Under the pieces are notes generated by a model that saw nothing but the letters and a program-made list of their open reading frames with translations, was not told the origin of the DNA and made no database searches. From contig CAJNOP010000001.1 in NCBI GenBank assembly GCA_905250075.1, positions 4,126,514 through 4,190,513 on the forward strand: DNA of 64,000 nt, read 5' to 3'. Of this stretch, positions 38,100 through 50,383 are shown in pieces. The DNA is from Rotaria sp. Silwood1. Its lineage: Eukaryota; Rotifera; Eurotatoria; Philodinida; Philodinidae. Position 1 is the first letter of the stretch. Each line of letters opens with the position of its first letter. The translations under genes and the position numbers were made by a program.

Positions 38100-38453
38100 T
38101 AGGGATGCAACAAATCCTTATTTTTTTGTACAAAGATTGAAATTTTTCTGAATGAAAGTCCACCAAATCTTCGTGTCAATTATAATCCGTCTTAATCATT
38201 CTTTCTGATACTGATATTTATTTACCACATCCCTACCAAATCTTGCGTAAGGTTTGGCAGGATTTGGTGAAAATGGCGATATATTTAACAAATCCCACCA
38301 AATCCTACGCAAGATTTGGTAGGGATTTGGTAAATAAATACCAGTATCAGAAAGAGCGATTAAAACGGATTATAATTGACACCAGGTTTTGGTGGGTTTT
38401 CATTCAGAAAATTTTCAATCTTTGTACAAAAAATAAGGATTTGTTGCATTCCA
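38100..38453. mobile_element. hAT-like foldback MITE with 8-bp target duplication
   Basis: The 354-bp element is nearly a perfect palindrome. Left arm 38100 to about 38265 begins TAGGGATGCAACAAATCC; the right arm ends GGATTTGTTGCATTCCA. Inner matching blocks include TTGTACAAAGATTGAAA, AATTATAATCCG and TACCAAATCTTGCG with their complements. It is flanked by the direct repeat ACGCTAGA (38092-38099 and 38454-38461). The 8-bp duplication and the TAGGG-type terminus fit the hAT superfamily. It carries no coding capacity, so it is non-autonomous. A few mismatches and one-base gaps between arms suggest moderate age. Confidence 0.8.
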
Positions 38454-38461
38454 ACGCTAGA

Positions 38462-39009
38462 ATTAGCAACTCAATAGCAAGATTTTCATGATAATGCTTC
38501 ATATTGATATATTTATTTATAATGGCGTAGAATACTATAATATAAATATTACTAAACATAGAACAAAAATTGTGAATGCTAATCATAAAACAACATTTTT
38601 CATATGTAAAATACTCATTTACCAAATACATTCTATTATGAAGAGAAAATTAGGTCTCATCAGGTCCATAATACCCACCAAAGGGCTAAATAACAGACTT
38701 CATAAACCATAAGATTTGTTATTTCCTTCTCATTATGAAAACAAAAAAAAGATATAACATTCTCGATTAAAGAAAAGAAAAGAAAACGAATACTTCATCA
38801 CTTTATTTTCATAAATGAAATCATATTTCTATATATTTTCCTTATATTAACTAAAAACATTAACTCGCTCGACTAACCATTATGAAAAAACTCTCTTGTA
38901 TTAATATATATGTATTTACAATGAAAGAATATTCCAATTGAGAAAAAAAAAACAGTCAAATCAAAAGTGAAGACAGCACTGTTTCAAATAAATATGAATG
39001 ACCATAAGT
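38462..39009. other. 3' flank of SYVN1, no gene seen
   Basis: A/T-rich sequence between the foldback element and the SYVN1 stop codon. It would contain the SYVN1 3' UTR and polyadenylation site. Nothing else is recognised. Confidence 0.4.
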
Positions 39010-41750
39010 TTAACTATCATTATTATTATTATTGTTATTATCTTGATTTGTTGTTGATGGAGAAAATCTATTTGCATAATGTTCTAAACGTCGACGACGT
39101 ATAACATCAGCATCATTTTCATCCATTGAATTTAATATATCTAAATAATAATTAATTATATTAAGAAATTTATTTATAAATAAAATAAAAATATTACTAT
39201 TTGTTGAATTATTATTTTCTGATGATGATAAAACTTGATCAAGATCATTTTTTAGATTACTTAATAGATGAGGACCATTTTCCATATTGCTATTTATAAA
39301 ACAAAAAATTTAATTTTTTAAAAGAAAATATTTCAAACAAAAAAAAACAAACCTTTGTGTTAATACAATATTCATATATTGTTGCATTTGTATCATTGAT
39401 GCATCTAATAAAGTTCTTACATTACGTAAACATTGAATACGTGCTTGAACATGAGCTAATTCTGTTCCTTCCATTGCTCGAATTGTTTCTTCAGACATAC
39501 CAGTAAAATCAGTTGGTGGTAAAGGTGGAGGAGGAAAAGCTTAATGAATAATAAATTATATTGAAATAGATTTTCACCTTGATATTTTTGAACTAACTTA
39601 CCAAATGGTGGTAATACCATAGGACATGGATTAAATGGTATTTGTGGAAATATTCCGACACCCATTGTATTAGAATTTGGTGGTGACGTTTGAGTTGTTG
39701 TTGTATTATTTGATGTAGAGCTAGAACTAGTTGGTGCAGCTGAAGCTGAAGGAGAAAGTGGCGGCGGTGCAACAAATCTAACCGGAGATACAGGTATTTG
39801 AGCTTGTGCTTGCGAAGCTGCAGCTGGTTGACCATTAGGTGGTGGTGGTGGCGGTGCTGCTGCTGCACCTGCAGCTACTCCGCCTGCTCGAGGAGGTGTA
39901 GGGCGTAAAACAGTAGTTCGACAAATAGGACCTATAATATTAACATTTTATATGCAATGAAAAATTTTTACTATACATACAAGTTTGTTGTCGTTGAAAC
40001 CATGAACGTAAACAATTTTTATGAAATATATGTTGACAAGAAAGACGTTTAATACTTTGTTGTACTTGCATTTCTTCTCGACATATTATACATGTTGTAT
40101 CAGCAACATTAGCAAGTTCTTCAGCCGTTAAATCAGGATACATTGTATTTAAATTACGAATAGCACGTCGTGATTCAAGGACATCATTACATGATTTACG
40201 GAATGATCTTTAAAATAAAAGAAACCAATAAATAAATAAATCATCTAGAAGAAATTTTACCTCATTGCAATAAACATTGGTCGAATAGCAAATAATGGAA
40301 ATGTATGAATTTTCATCATAACTATTATAAATATCATGTAAAGTGTGAGACGAAAAAATCCAAGAATTAAATCCGAATAAAGCATAAATACACCTTTATT
40401 CTCCCATTGTTCACCGGCACGAATTTCAATTGAATGAAGTATATATTTTATTGCAGTTGAGATAACAGAAACAAGTAGAATAGCATACTAAAAATATATT
40501 TTTAATAGAAATAACATTGTCATCTTCTACTGAAAAATAGATCAATATGAGTATTTTAAGACTAGGAGTATGTCGAACCAAGGTTTTGGAGTTCCAATCT
40601 AAAGAAAACTATTCTAGAATATATTAAGTCGACGACTAGCACTTTTTTGACTATCTATCTCGAATTGGATTGTAACTTAATGATAAGTTCCGGTCGCTCA
40701 TAGTTCTGCATATCTCTACTTAAAACTGATGGTTTAAAAATATATCCTTCTCTTTTGAACTAGATCGCACTTTTTGTTATCCTAATCAAGAAACACTACT
40801 AATGAATACTTTTAACTAGAAAAAAAAATTATCATAGCTAGTATCGTCATAAATAAAAATCGATTGTTTATAAAAGAATATAATTATATACAAATTTTCT
40901 GATTTATATTATTCAAAAATTTAATGAATTCAATTTTTTATACCTCAAAACCAAAAACGATTTGAACAGAAGCTCCTTTTGCTATTGTATGCATATAAGC
41001 TGATGAAATAAATAAATAATCGAGAAGACATAAAACACTTAAAAGTCCTATAAATAAAATCATAGACTAATTATAAAGCTTAAAATTCATTAATTAATCT
41101 TACCGACAACTCTTGCATGAAATATTGTTCCAAGAACAGGACTTTGTTCCATCTAAATTAAAGATTTTCTTTTCTATAAAAACAAAAATAACCAAAATCT
41201 TATTTCACTTACATAATCAACACGATCTTCTAATAGCCAATGAAAACATTTAAGAAAAAGTAAAATTGCAAATAACGCTACAAAACGTGGACTGAAATCA
41301 TCACGAAATACAGTAAATGCTAAACATGTTTCTGTTATAGAAAACCATGCACGATCATAAAGATGCTTGAAAAATAAAAGTTAGAAAAATTTCAAAAATT
41401 TCAAATCAAAAACTTTTTATTCTCAACAAACTTCAGTTTCAATAGCTCGAAGTTGTCCAAGAAATATTCGTTGAACAAGTTTACCAAACAAAATAACAAA
41501 TACAAATGCTTGAACATAAAGAACCTAAGAAACAAAAAAAAAATATATATATATATATTTATGAAAACTATTTTAGGAAATTGATTTATTATTATTTTTC
41601 TACCGCAAGACTTGTACTTGACTTTGTTAAATACACAACTGATGGATAAAATTGTTTTTTTATATAAAAAGCATTGGTAATAACAACAGTTGTTAGTAAT
41701 AAACTAAGTAAAACTAAATATTCAGCTTTCATTAACATAATTTGTGGCAT
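39010..41750 (-). CDS. SYVN1: SYVN1/HRD1, ER membrane RING-H2 ubiquitin ligase
   Basis: Ten exons (41750-41604, 41524-41432, 41365-41213, 41152-41104, 41047-40944, 40487-40261, 40207-39981, 39931-39602, 39539-39353, 39289-39010) join in frame to 598 residues. The N-terminal half is the multi-spanning membrane domain with family blocks KKQFYPSVVYLTKSS, LGQLRAIET, FRDDFSPRFVALF, LKCFHWLLEDRVDY and KIHTFPLFAIRPMF. The RING-H2 finger reads CIICREEM...CQHIFHKNCLRSWFQRQQ, then CPICR, with the C3H2C3 ligands intact. A Pro/Ala-rich region follows, then the conserved SEETIRAMEGTELAHVQARI helix. HRD1 is the core ligase and retrotranslocation channel of ER-associated degradation. The Asn-rich tail is lineage-specific. 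The gene is head-to-head with HECTD2. Confidence 0.95.
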
Positions 41751-41955
41751 TGAGTTTTAATATGACAAAAATTTCTAGTTTAAATCGACACGTGGAATGA
41801 AGAAAGAAATGAAAAATAACAACAACAACTGACAATCATGTATTTTCATGATTGGTTGTTTATTTAAAACCAATGGAATATTAATATCTTGAGTAAGTAA
41901 GTATGTGTAAGAAAGCAAGAAAAGTAATTGTCATTATTTAAATATAAATTTCATC
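41751..41955. promoter_or_regulatory. 205-nt bidirectional promoter region of SYVN1 and HECTD2
   Basis: Only 205 nt separate the two divergent start codons, so both core promoters and both 5' UTRs must fit here. A GAGTAAGTAAGTATGTAAG tract is present near 41893 but is not interpreted. Shared regulation of the two ubiquitin ligases is inference. Confidence 0.55.
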
Positions 41956-44900
41956 ATGGCTAATTCTTTACGTCGAAATTCATTTTCTGAAATACCATCA
42001 GTTATATCTCATTGTCGTCGATGTCAACTTGATATTGAATCTGATCCACAATGTAATGGACGTACAAGAATATTATGTCCATTTTGTGGAGAATTTCTTA
42101 TTCGACCAAATTTACCAAATATTCAACAATTAAAAGAAGATATTCAAGTAGATTTTTTTCTCTTTTAGAGTATTTTTTTTTTAAATTTCTATTTTTTATT
42201 TAGAGACGAGCAAGAGATGATAATATTGATCATGGTTTAAGTCTTCGTTCACGTTTTAGTCGAACATTTAATCGAATAATTTTACGAAGACAAAATATTA
42301 TTAATAATAATGGTATAACAGAAAGTCATAGACGAAATAGAACAATTACAAATGTTAAATTACCATCGATTGAAAATAAACAACAAACAAGTGAAAAAGT
42401 AAGTGCTAACAGTTGAAATAATATTAGTATTTATCAAGGATTAAAAGTTTTATAGAAAAAATTTCTTTTTCTATATCATAATTTAGATAGTAGAAAATTA
42501 ATCATATGAATGAAAGATACTTCGATTTGAGTTAATACTTTCAAAATTTAATTACTTCATTTATTGGTGTAATTCATACACATACAATATTGACCAGGAA
42601 GCGCTTCTTTTTTAAGTGTCAAATTACTTTTGAGCCGAAACTATGTGCATTATGTTGGTTCTAACGAGTTATGAATATCTTGAAAAGACTTCGAGTTAAT
42701 GTCTGCTTACTGCTGAGATATTGTATTTTTAGCAGAGTGTTATCCGTTCTCTCAGAAACAGCAGGAAAATTAAATTTCAAATTTTGATTTGAAACGTTGT
42801 ACTGAGATAGGTTCTAACGAAAATAGCTTATTATGAAAGTTTTGGACTTTTCAATTTGAGCCTATTCTTAAATAAGAACATCGAAATTAACTGTTGTACA
42901 TGTACGACGTGAACAATATGCTTTTACAATGCACTATTCTCATTAAAAATTGTCTCTAGGCAAAGTTTTACATCGAAACTCACGTCACTTTTTCTGACGT
43001 TCCTGAGGGGGACTATGACATTCTACTAAAAATACAGTACCTTGGCAGTAATAAGCTATTAGTCTGACCTCTATTTAAGATATTCATAGGTCATTATCAG
43101 CTGCATGATGCATCTAGTTCCAATTCAAAATCTATTTAACATTTAAAAACATTCTCTTGTGAGTGACGATGAAGATTTTGTCTAGAGCAGAAAAAAGTGC
43201 CAAAAAATATTTTGTTTTCTAGTACATCTTTTACGGCGAAGTCGGAATAAAGTAAAACAGACACTTTCAGTATTAATGCTGTTTCTGACATACACCCTAC
43301 TAGTAATAACATTATATTTTTAAATCAAATCTAACGACAAGAGTTATGATCGCCAACACTTTTTAACTTATATCATGTTAAGAGTAGAGTTTGATACTTT
43401 ATTTTTTCTAAAAAAAAATAACATAGTCAACGAGTTTATATACAGATGATTTTGATGCTATTTATCATATGTGTAAGTCTATCAATTAGCTTAAATAACG
43501 ATAGGGAAAACTATTCTTGAGTTTAATGCACTCATGACTAATTCTTACAGTGAAAATGTGAAATCTTGGATCACTATTAATTTATGAAGAAATGCATTGA
43601 AAAATTTCGAATAATATATATATATATATTTTTTACAGACAAGCAAAGATAACCTGACCTCATCATCATTACCAACACTAACTACAGCATCACCTATGCC
43701 CTCGATTAATATTTATGATTGTGAAAGTTTTCAGTAAGAAGTTTCTATTAAATTAAAATGATTATTCTTATTTTTATTAATAATAGGAGCTTGATTAATG
43801 ACGAAAGTCCTGATAATGATCAAATATTTGCTTTTTTCTCAATGTTTTATTCCAATTTCGTTTATATGATACAATCATTAACACTGGTAAGAAAAAAAGA
43901 CAAGATTATGTAAATTTAAAATTTTATTTATTCATACAGAGTGATAATACAAAACAAATAGATTGGAAATATCTTCAAATAATTCATGAGCATATTATAA
44001 AAAATTCTGATACAATATCTCGATTAGTACTTAAAACAATTGCATCATGTTGTATACGAGAAGTTCGGTAAGAACTTTAGAAAGAATGTTTTTTTTTTCT
44101 TAAATTTATTAATTAATTAGTTCCAGTTTTTATTTTTCATATCATAATCAACAAGTTGAGTATAAAAAGAAAGAACTATTCATATAAGAACAAATTTTCT
44201 TTCAAGTTTGACTTAGAAAAAGAAAATTCATGCAGATCTGAATTAATTTTCGTACGTTGAGTGAATAAAATTACATTGATCCTATGCTTGTGTCTCTATT
44301 AAAATCTCGACAAAAAATAAATTATGTGCTAGGCTTCACCGAGAAACAATAACAATGTGAGATCATGGAAAGAGGATCATTTTTATATTGAAGAAGTCAT
44401 CCACATATAAACGGTGAATGTCTTCGATCTTCAAAATCCATTCGAATATGTTAGTATTTAAATATGCATTTCCGAAAAAAAAATTTTCGACCTATTCTCA
44501 TTGATTCCGATTCGAACTACTAACTCTTAGAAATTCTATAAAACACTAAAGACCTACCATTTCTGTTTTGGTAATTGTGCATCTAACTAAAGTTTTTCAA
44601 TATTGAAGTTTGTTTAAAACTATGCAATTAAATATTGAGGTTCATCTCAAAGAAAACAAAATGTATTAACTGAAATATTTTTCGTTGCATTTTCTATATG
44701 TTTTTGCATTTTTCTTTTTCTGTTTATAGTTCATGTGAAAGTACTCTCAAAGGTTATACTATTCTTATACTGGTAATATATTCTTTTTATTTTTAATGCG
44801 TTTTTAGATTTCCAAAAAAGTAAATTTTCACATGTATAGAAAGTTTCTACACAACGAGTGAAATAGAGAAAATTGATGGACACTTCTAAAACTTCATAGT

Positions 44901-47900
44901 ACCTATCGAACGAAACAGATCAAAATGTCATAGTAGATTAACCAGAAATCACTATATTTTCTCTCAAAAAAAAAAAAAAGAATACTAAGAAATTTCTGAG
45001 TGAATTATGAAACTACTCAAACGCTATGAAATAATTTCCTGATGATATTAACAATTATCACTTTCTGAACAGGAAATTTCTCACCTTTTTCAAAAGCTAC
45101 TAAAAAACTATAACAATATCATTAGAAAACGATGTTTCGCCCAACATCGAGTTATACTAAGAAATTACTGGAAAATTTTGAAAACTACTTACACTTGAAT
45201 AGGTAATCGCTTTTTTTCTCAGTTATAAAATACATTGACATGCATCTAGAGAAAGTATGTTGTAATTCCAGTTTTTACTAAGATTTCATGATAAACTTCG
45301 AGATTTCTATGGAACCACTAAAATTACTAATATTTTTACTTTTCCATTTTACTCATCGTCGAAATTATTTTAAAAATTTCTTAGTGTTATATAAAGAACT
45401 TTGAAATTTTTCTCAAAACTTCCAAACTTTATTGTTGATATAATTTTTTGATGAAAGCAATTATTGACGTATAATTTTTCATGAGAGAATTTTATTTCTT
45501 GGAAATCTAAATACTACTGTTCTTTGTTTTAATTTAAAATAACTGTAAGATTTTCTAGGCACCTGTTTTCGATGATTCATCAAATAATCATATTTTTGCT
45601 CATGTATTACGTCGTATTGCACATTTTGTAGATCGTGAACATCAAGAAATAGTATCACTTTTACAAACGTAAGAATGATTTGATAGTTATCATAAAAATA
45701 AACTATAATTTTATTGTCTTTTGTTTATTATAATAGATTACCAGTTGATATATTTCGATCAACTGTTCATCGTTTACAAACATTTGTTGCTATAAATCTT
45801 TTTCCATCACGTTCAGATAATTCAACATCAGCATTTGTTAACGGTTGGTGGATACCATGTGCTATTCGAACATTAGCATTATTTAGTAAGTTTAATAAAA
45901 TAGAAGAAAGAAAGTGTTACATCATAGTATAAGTAAAGATGTAGCTAATGAACAGTTAAATCGAAGTTTTATGAATTATCATGAATTTATTATTGATTTA
46001 CTTGATGATATTGATATTGAATTTGAATATCATCTTTGGTTAAAAAGATCTGCAGGGTAGTTAAAGATAAATTTATTATTTTTTTTCTACGCTCTCTTTT
46101 GCTTGATAATTAGTTGTTAATCCATATAGTACAGAAATATTTGCAATGCCTTTTATTGTTTGTGTTTTGTTATCTTTAATATAAACAGATCATGCTAATG
46201 AAATGATCAATGGTCGTATAATACCTTTGGCCGAAATGGCAATAGATTCATTAAATTATATTGATGGAGAACGTGATTATTTTGAATGGAAACATCGAAA
46301 ATCACGTGGAATAATTGGCGGGTTAGAAATATGTTGTTTAATTGATGTCGTTATTGAGATATACATGTATAGAAAAGTTTTGTGGCTTTTATTGTTTAAT
46401 TTTTTTTCTCTTTATTGATATGATTTATTATTTTAACGAAAAAAAAAATCAGACAATTTTTTTCATTTTTATTTTTAGTTTTACATTTTGCCAGTATCCA
46501 TTTGTATTCAGTATTAATGCTAAACGGACTATATTAAAACGTGATTCTGAACAACAAATGATTATTAATGCTCGTGTAAGTTTTCCTATAATTGAAAAAA
46601 AAAAACAATTTATCGAATTGATCTTTTTTTTTTAAATCTATTTCAGCGTAGTATGATACAAAAATTTCAAAATAAGCAAACACCAAATTTAAATATGCTT
46701 TTTTTAAATCTTTACATTCGACGATCACATTTAGTTCTTGATTCTCTTGCTGAAGTACGTTATTGTCTTGATGTTTTTGTTGCTTTTCGTGATAACTTTT
46801 GTTTTACAGGTTACAAAAAAACGTGATGATTTAAAGAAAAAATTACGTGTTACATTTGTTGGTGAACATGGTCTTGATATGGGTGGTTTAACAAAAGAAT
46901 GGTTTCTTCTATTACTTCGACAAATATTTTTACCTGATTATGGTAATTTAGTTTTGTAATCTTATTTTCAATCAAAAAATTCGTTTTTCTTTTTCTTTTA
47001 GGAATGTTTGTATTTTATGATCTATCTGGTGTTTATTGGTTTAATGGTGCATCAACTGATAATATTCGAGAATATAATTTAGTTGGTATATTAATGGGTC
47101 TAGCAGTTTATAATGCAATTATTCTTGATATACGTTTTCCTTTGGTTTGTTATAAAAAACTTTTAACACCTGCATTTATAGCAGAACCTATGACACATTT
47201 ATCAAAAACTAAAGTTGGAATTATTAAACCAACATTAGCAGATTTTCGAACAATTCGACCTGTAATTGAAAAAAAAAACGACTAAGAACAAAAATGTTTC
47301 TTGAAGATAAATTGTTATTTTTATATTCTATAGGATATTGCTCATAGTCTTCAATATTTACTTGATTATGATGGAAATGTTGAAGAAGATTTTGGTCTTA
47401 CTTTTGAGGTAAGTACTATATTTAATACAGTTATTTGAGAAATATTTAAGAACTTGTTCAATAGTATTCTGATATAAGTTATTTTTATTGTGATGAGAAT
47501 TATATACTAGTCCCTTTAGATTGTCAAATCGACTTTGTGGAATAGAAAAAAACCTAGATACAGAATAATTCGTATCATATGGAGTTCACTAGAGATTGTA
47601 TTCAGAGCAAACTATACTGATCTAATGAGATTCATTGATAAAAAAACAGAAACAAACATGAAGCTCATTTCTTTTTTTTTTTCTTTTGTCAAAAACAATA
47701 ATTCCTATGAGTACTAACCTATGTGGAAAAAAGAAACACAATACAATGCTAGTGTTTTCATCTAATAAAAAAATCTAATTTTGATCTCGAGACAAAATGA
47801 AAATTAGATTGTAATATGATTTCTCAACATTTTTTCTTTTCTTTTTTTTTATTAACTTGGTAATATTATTCAAGTAAATTGTTTTGATCTTCTACCAAAT

Positions 47901-50383
47901 CAGCACTAATAGTTATAAATAAAAGACAAGATATTTTTATGCATTGCAATACAATATCTATAGTTTTGTATTTTTGTATTAGAGCAAATGATGCGCTAGA
48001 CAAAATACGAGAACTATACTTTGAAAATACTAATGAGACTGTTTCATCATTTGTATTTCTAGAAAAGATTGATCTTTTATTTTATACGATTCAGTTGACT
48101 AGTATATTAACAGTTGAAGATATATGTAATTATAAAAATGAATTCTTCAAATATTACTCTTTCAAATAAACAAAAAAAGAATGAAGCAGACTTAACTTTT
48201 AATTCATGAGATATAATTCTTCATATTTTTACGGTGTCTTCTTAATAACTCGATGTTGAAAAAAAGAAGCAATGTACAAAAGTGAAAAGATAAATCAATT
48301 AATACATATGCTTTCTTTAAAAGGTTTCCGTGGCTCACTATGATACAGCAATGATATATCTATTGAAAGAAAATGGATCAAAAATTGATGTAACAAATGA
48401 AAATCGTAATGAATATGTTGAACTATTAATTGATTTCTATATAAATAAACATATATCGAAACAATTTGAAGCATTTTATTATGGTTTTCATAGTGTTTGT
48501 TCATCAAATGCATTACTTTTACTTGTACCAGAAGAACTTGAAATGTTAATATGTGGAATGGAACAATGTAATTTAAGTAGTTTAGCTAAAATAACTAAAT
48601 ATGAAAATTGTAGTCCAAATGAAAATTTTATCAAGTAAATTTTCAAAGTTTTTATTTCTTTTCTATATTTAAAGAAAAAAAAAAAAACAAAATTTTATGA
48701 TTATTTTATTTAAGATGGTTTTGGCAAGTTGTAGAGGAAATGCCATCAGATAAACAAAGACGTCTGTTATTATTTGTTACTGGTAGTGATCGAATGCCAA
48801 TTGGAGGTTTAAGTGAAATGACGTTTAAAATTGCAAAAATATCATCAAATAAATGTAACATAAATGATTTGTAAGTTAGATAGCATTTCAATTTTCATAA
48901 GAATATTACTTTTTTCTCTTCTTATTGGAAAATTTTTAGAATCTTTTCATAAATTTTAATAATGAATACATCAATAATTTTCATTTTGAATTGATAAAAT
49001 TTAAATTTTTTTTAGTTTTCTTGTATAAATATTCAATTGCTAAAAAGCAACAGCAGTGTTCAGGTTTCCAAAAATAAAAGTAAATTTTTCTCATGAAATA
49101 GTTTCTCTGAAAGTAATAGAAACCGTCTGCAAAAAAGTGCTCAATTTTCCACGAAACTCGCTCCCTCCTCCCTTGTTATCCAGGCAGTAGACGTAAAAAT
49201 TCAAGGCGAATTTCAAAGTACCTCATATACCACTAAGCTATTTTCAAATAACTTCGATAATAAATAATACACAAAAGAAGGATTTTTCACAAACTCTAAA
49301 CATGCAATAACGCAGAACATTGACAGGTTTCGTCAAATAATGTTACACAAAAAAGATTTTACTTCAAGCATGAATTCAATAATTACTGCGAAACTCCTAG
49401 TAAACTTTTAGTAGAGAGATAATTAACCATCTAAATATTATCGATGTATTTTCCAATGGAGAACAAGAGCCTATTTTTGAAAATGTGAAAACTCTAGGGA
49501 TTCCTCAAATATTTCTAAAATTTCAGTGAATACTGGAAGTTACAAAATATTCTTTTCCATATACATGTCAATATGATTTATGACTAAGAAAGTTATTTCT
49601 TGAAATGTAAGTAATTTACAAAAGTTCGCAGCAATTTACTAAAATGACTAATACTGCATAACGAAGATATTCTTAACGTAGAGAAGTATAGTAATGTCTA
49701 TGTTGAGTAATGATAGTAATTTCTCAGAACAGTCTGATGTTGGGCGGAAATTTGTTTCATATGTGTACGTGTTTGTCAGAAGTTTTATAATGATTTTTCT
49801 TTTCTGATAGTTTAAAAAAACGAGAGATTTTCTGTTAAAAGAGTGATAATTATCGAAATCACCTAGATATAGCTTTCTAGAGGTTGATTAGTTTCATAAT
49901 TCCCTTAAAAATTTCTTAATAGTTTTTTTGAGAGATAATTTCACAATTTCTGTTTAATTTACTAATGTTTTACAAAAGGTTGCAATAAATACAATGAGGT
50001 TTTAGGAGGTTTCCATAAATTTTCTATATCTCTTTCTTTGATACATTCTTTCTCTGTGTGAGAAATTTCCATATGTGTGAAAATTTACTTTTTTGGAAAT
50101 CACAACATAGCTTTTATGGAAATATTTTCTTATCAAATAATAAAATCAAATAAAAGAATTTTCTATTTACATAAATATGCATTTCGATTTGTTTCTTTCT
50201 AGGTTACCCATGTCCCATACATGGTATGTAATTATTTTATCTTTTTATCAATATAATCTATTGCTTATTCAATCTTTTTCTAGTTTCAATCAATTACTTT
50301 TACCGCCTTATCCAACTCGTGAAATTCTTAAAGAAAAATTATTTTTGGCTATTGAAAATTGTGAAGGTTTTGGTATTGAATGA
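41956..50383 (+). CDS. HECTD2: HECTD2-like HECT ubiquitin ligase
   Basis: About 19 exons encode roughly 810 residues. Exon 1 (41956-42147) has a four-cysteine zinc-ribbon-like motif (CRRCQLDIES...CPFCGEFL). The HECT-proximal and HECT regions match HECTD2 closely: FTFCQYPFVFSINAKR, RDSEQQMIINAR, VTFVGEHGLDMGGLTKEWF, NLVGILMGLAVYNAIILDIR, DGNVEEDF, FEAFYYGFHSVCSSNALLLL and FVTGSDRMPIGG. The catalytic region LPMSHTCFNQLLLPPYP carries the active-site Cys, its codon split TG|T by an intron (50223/50284). The C-terminus is NCEGFGIE, as in the family. Introns are mostly short. Large ones lie at about 42.40-43.64, 44.09-44.73, 44.77-45.56, 47.41-48.32 and 48.87-50.20 kb. Exons 45945-46056 and 46189-46321 appear mutually exclusive. 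HECTD2 attaches ubiquitin via the Cys thioester; substrates here are unknown. Confidence 0.92.
44810..45350 (+). repeat. Dispersed repeat, copy A (in HECTD2 intron)
   Basis: This intron starts with GATTTCCAAAAAAGTAAATT and shares many ordered blocks with the reverse complement of 50105-49510. Shared words include AATTATGAAACTA, AATTATCACT, CGCCCAACATC and ATTGACATG. It is a diverged, apparently shortened copy of the same non-coding element. Confidence 0.65.
45945..46056 (+). other. HECTD2 alternative exon a (112 nt)
   Basis: It follows a 59-nt GT-AG intron after exon 45885 (phase 1) and ends GG|GTAGTT (phase 2). It encodes TNEQLNRSFMNYHEFIIDLL, then DDIDIEFEYHLWLKRSA. It has the same entry and exit phases, and the same place in the protein, as the exon at 46189. 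Including both would run into a stop (GGA TCA TGC TAA). Confidence 0.7.
46189..46321 (+). other. HECTD2 alternative exon b (133 nt)
   Basis: Joined directly to the exon ending at 45885 it reads LALFNHANEMINGRIIPLAE, then MAIDSLNYIDGERDYFEW. This follows the vertebrate HECTD2 segment (LALL-TAN..., ...HIDLMEEYHTW) most closely. It ends GG|GTTAGA in phase 2 and is continued by the FTFCQYPF exon. It is probably the ancestral exon, with exon a as its duplicate. Confidence 0.75.
49064..50104 (-). mobile_element. Dispersed repeat, copy B, with terminal inverted repeats (in HECTD2 intron)
   Basis: The left end GTTTCCAAAAATAAAAGTAAATTTTTCTC (49064-49092) is an imperfect reverse complement of the right end GTGTGAAAATTTACTTTTTTGGAAAT (about 50075-50100). 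The roughly 1 kb between shows no long open frame. Its right half matches copy A at 44810-45350 in inverted orientation. I read this as a non-autonomous DNA transposon of about 1.04 kb. A target duplication was not identified. Confidence 0.6.

Noticed and set aside
45886..45944. Alternative 38-nt intron (GTTTAATAAA...CATCATAG) in HECTD2
   Set aside because: It would keep the frame open but is shorter than any other intron here and gives the wrong phase for the following exon. The 59-nt intron from 45886 fits length and phase better.
47939..48169. Plus-strand frame of 76 codons inside a HECTD2 intron
   Set aside because: The flanking exons (ending GLTFE and starting VSVAHYDT) join directly in phase and match HECTD2, leaving no room for an extra coding segment.
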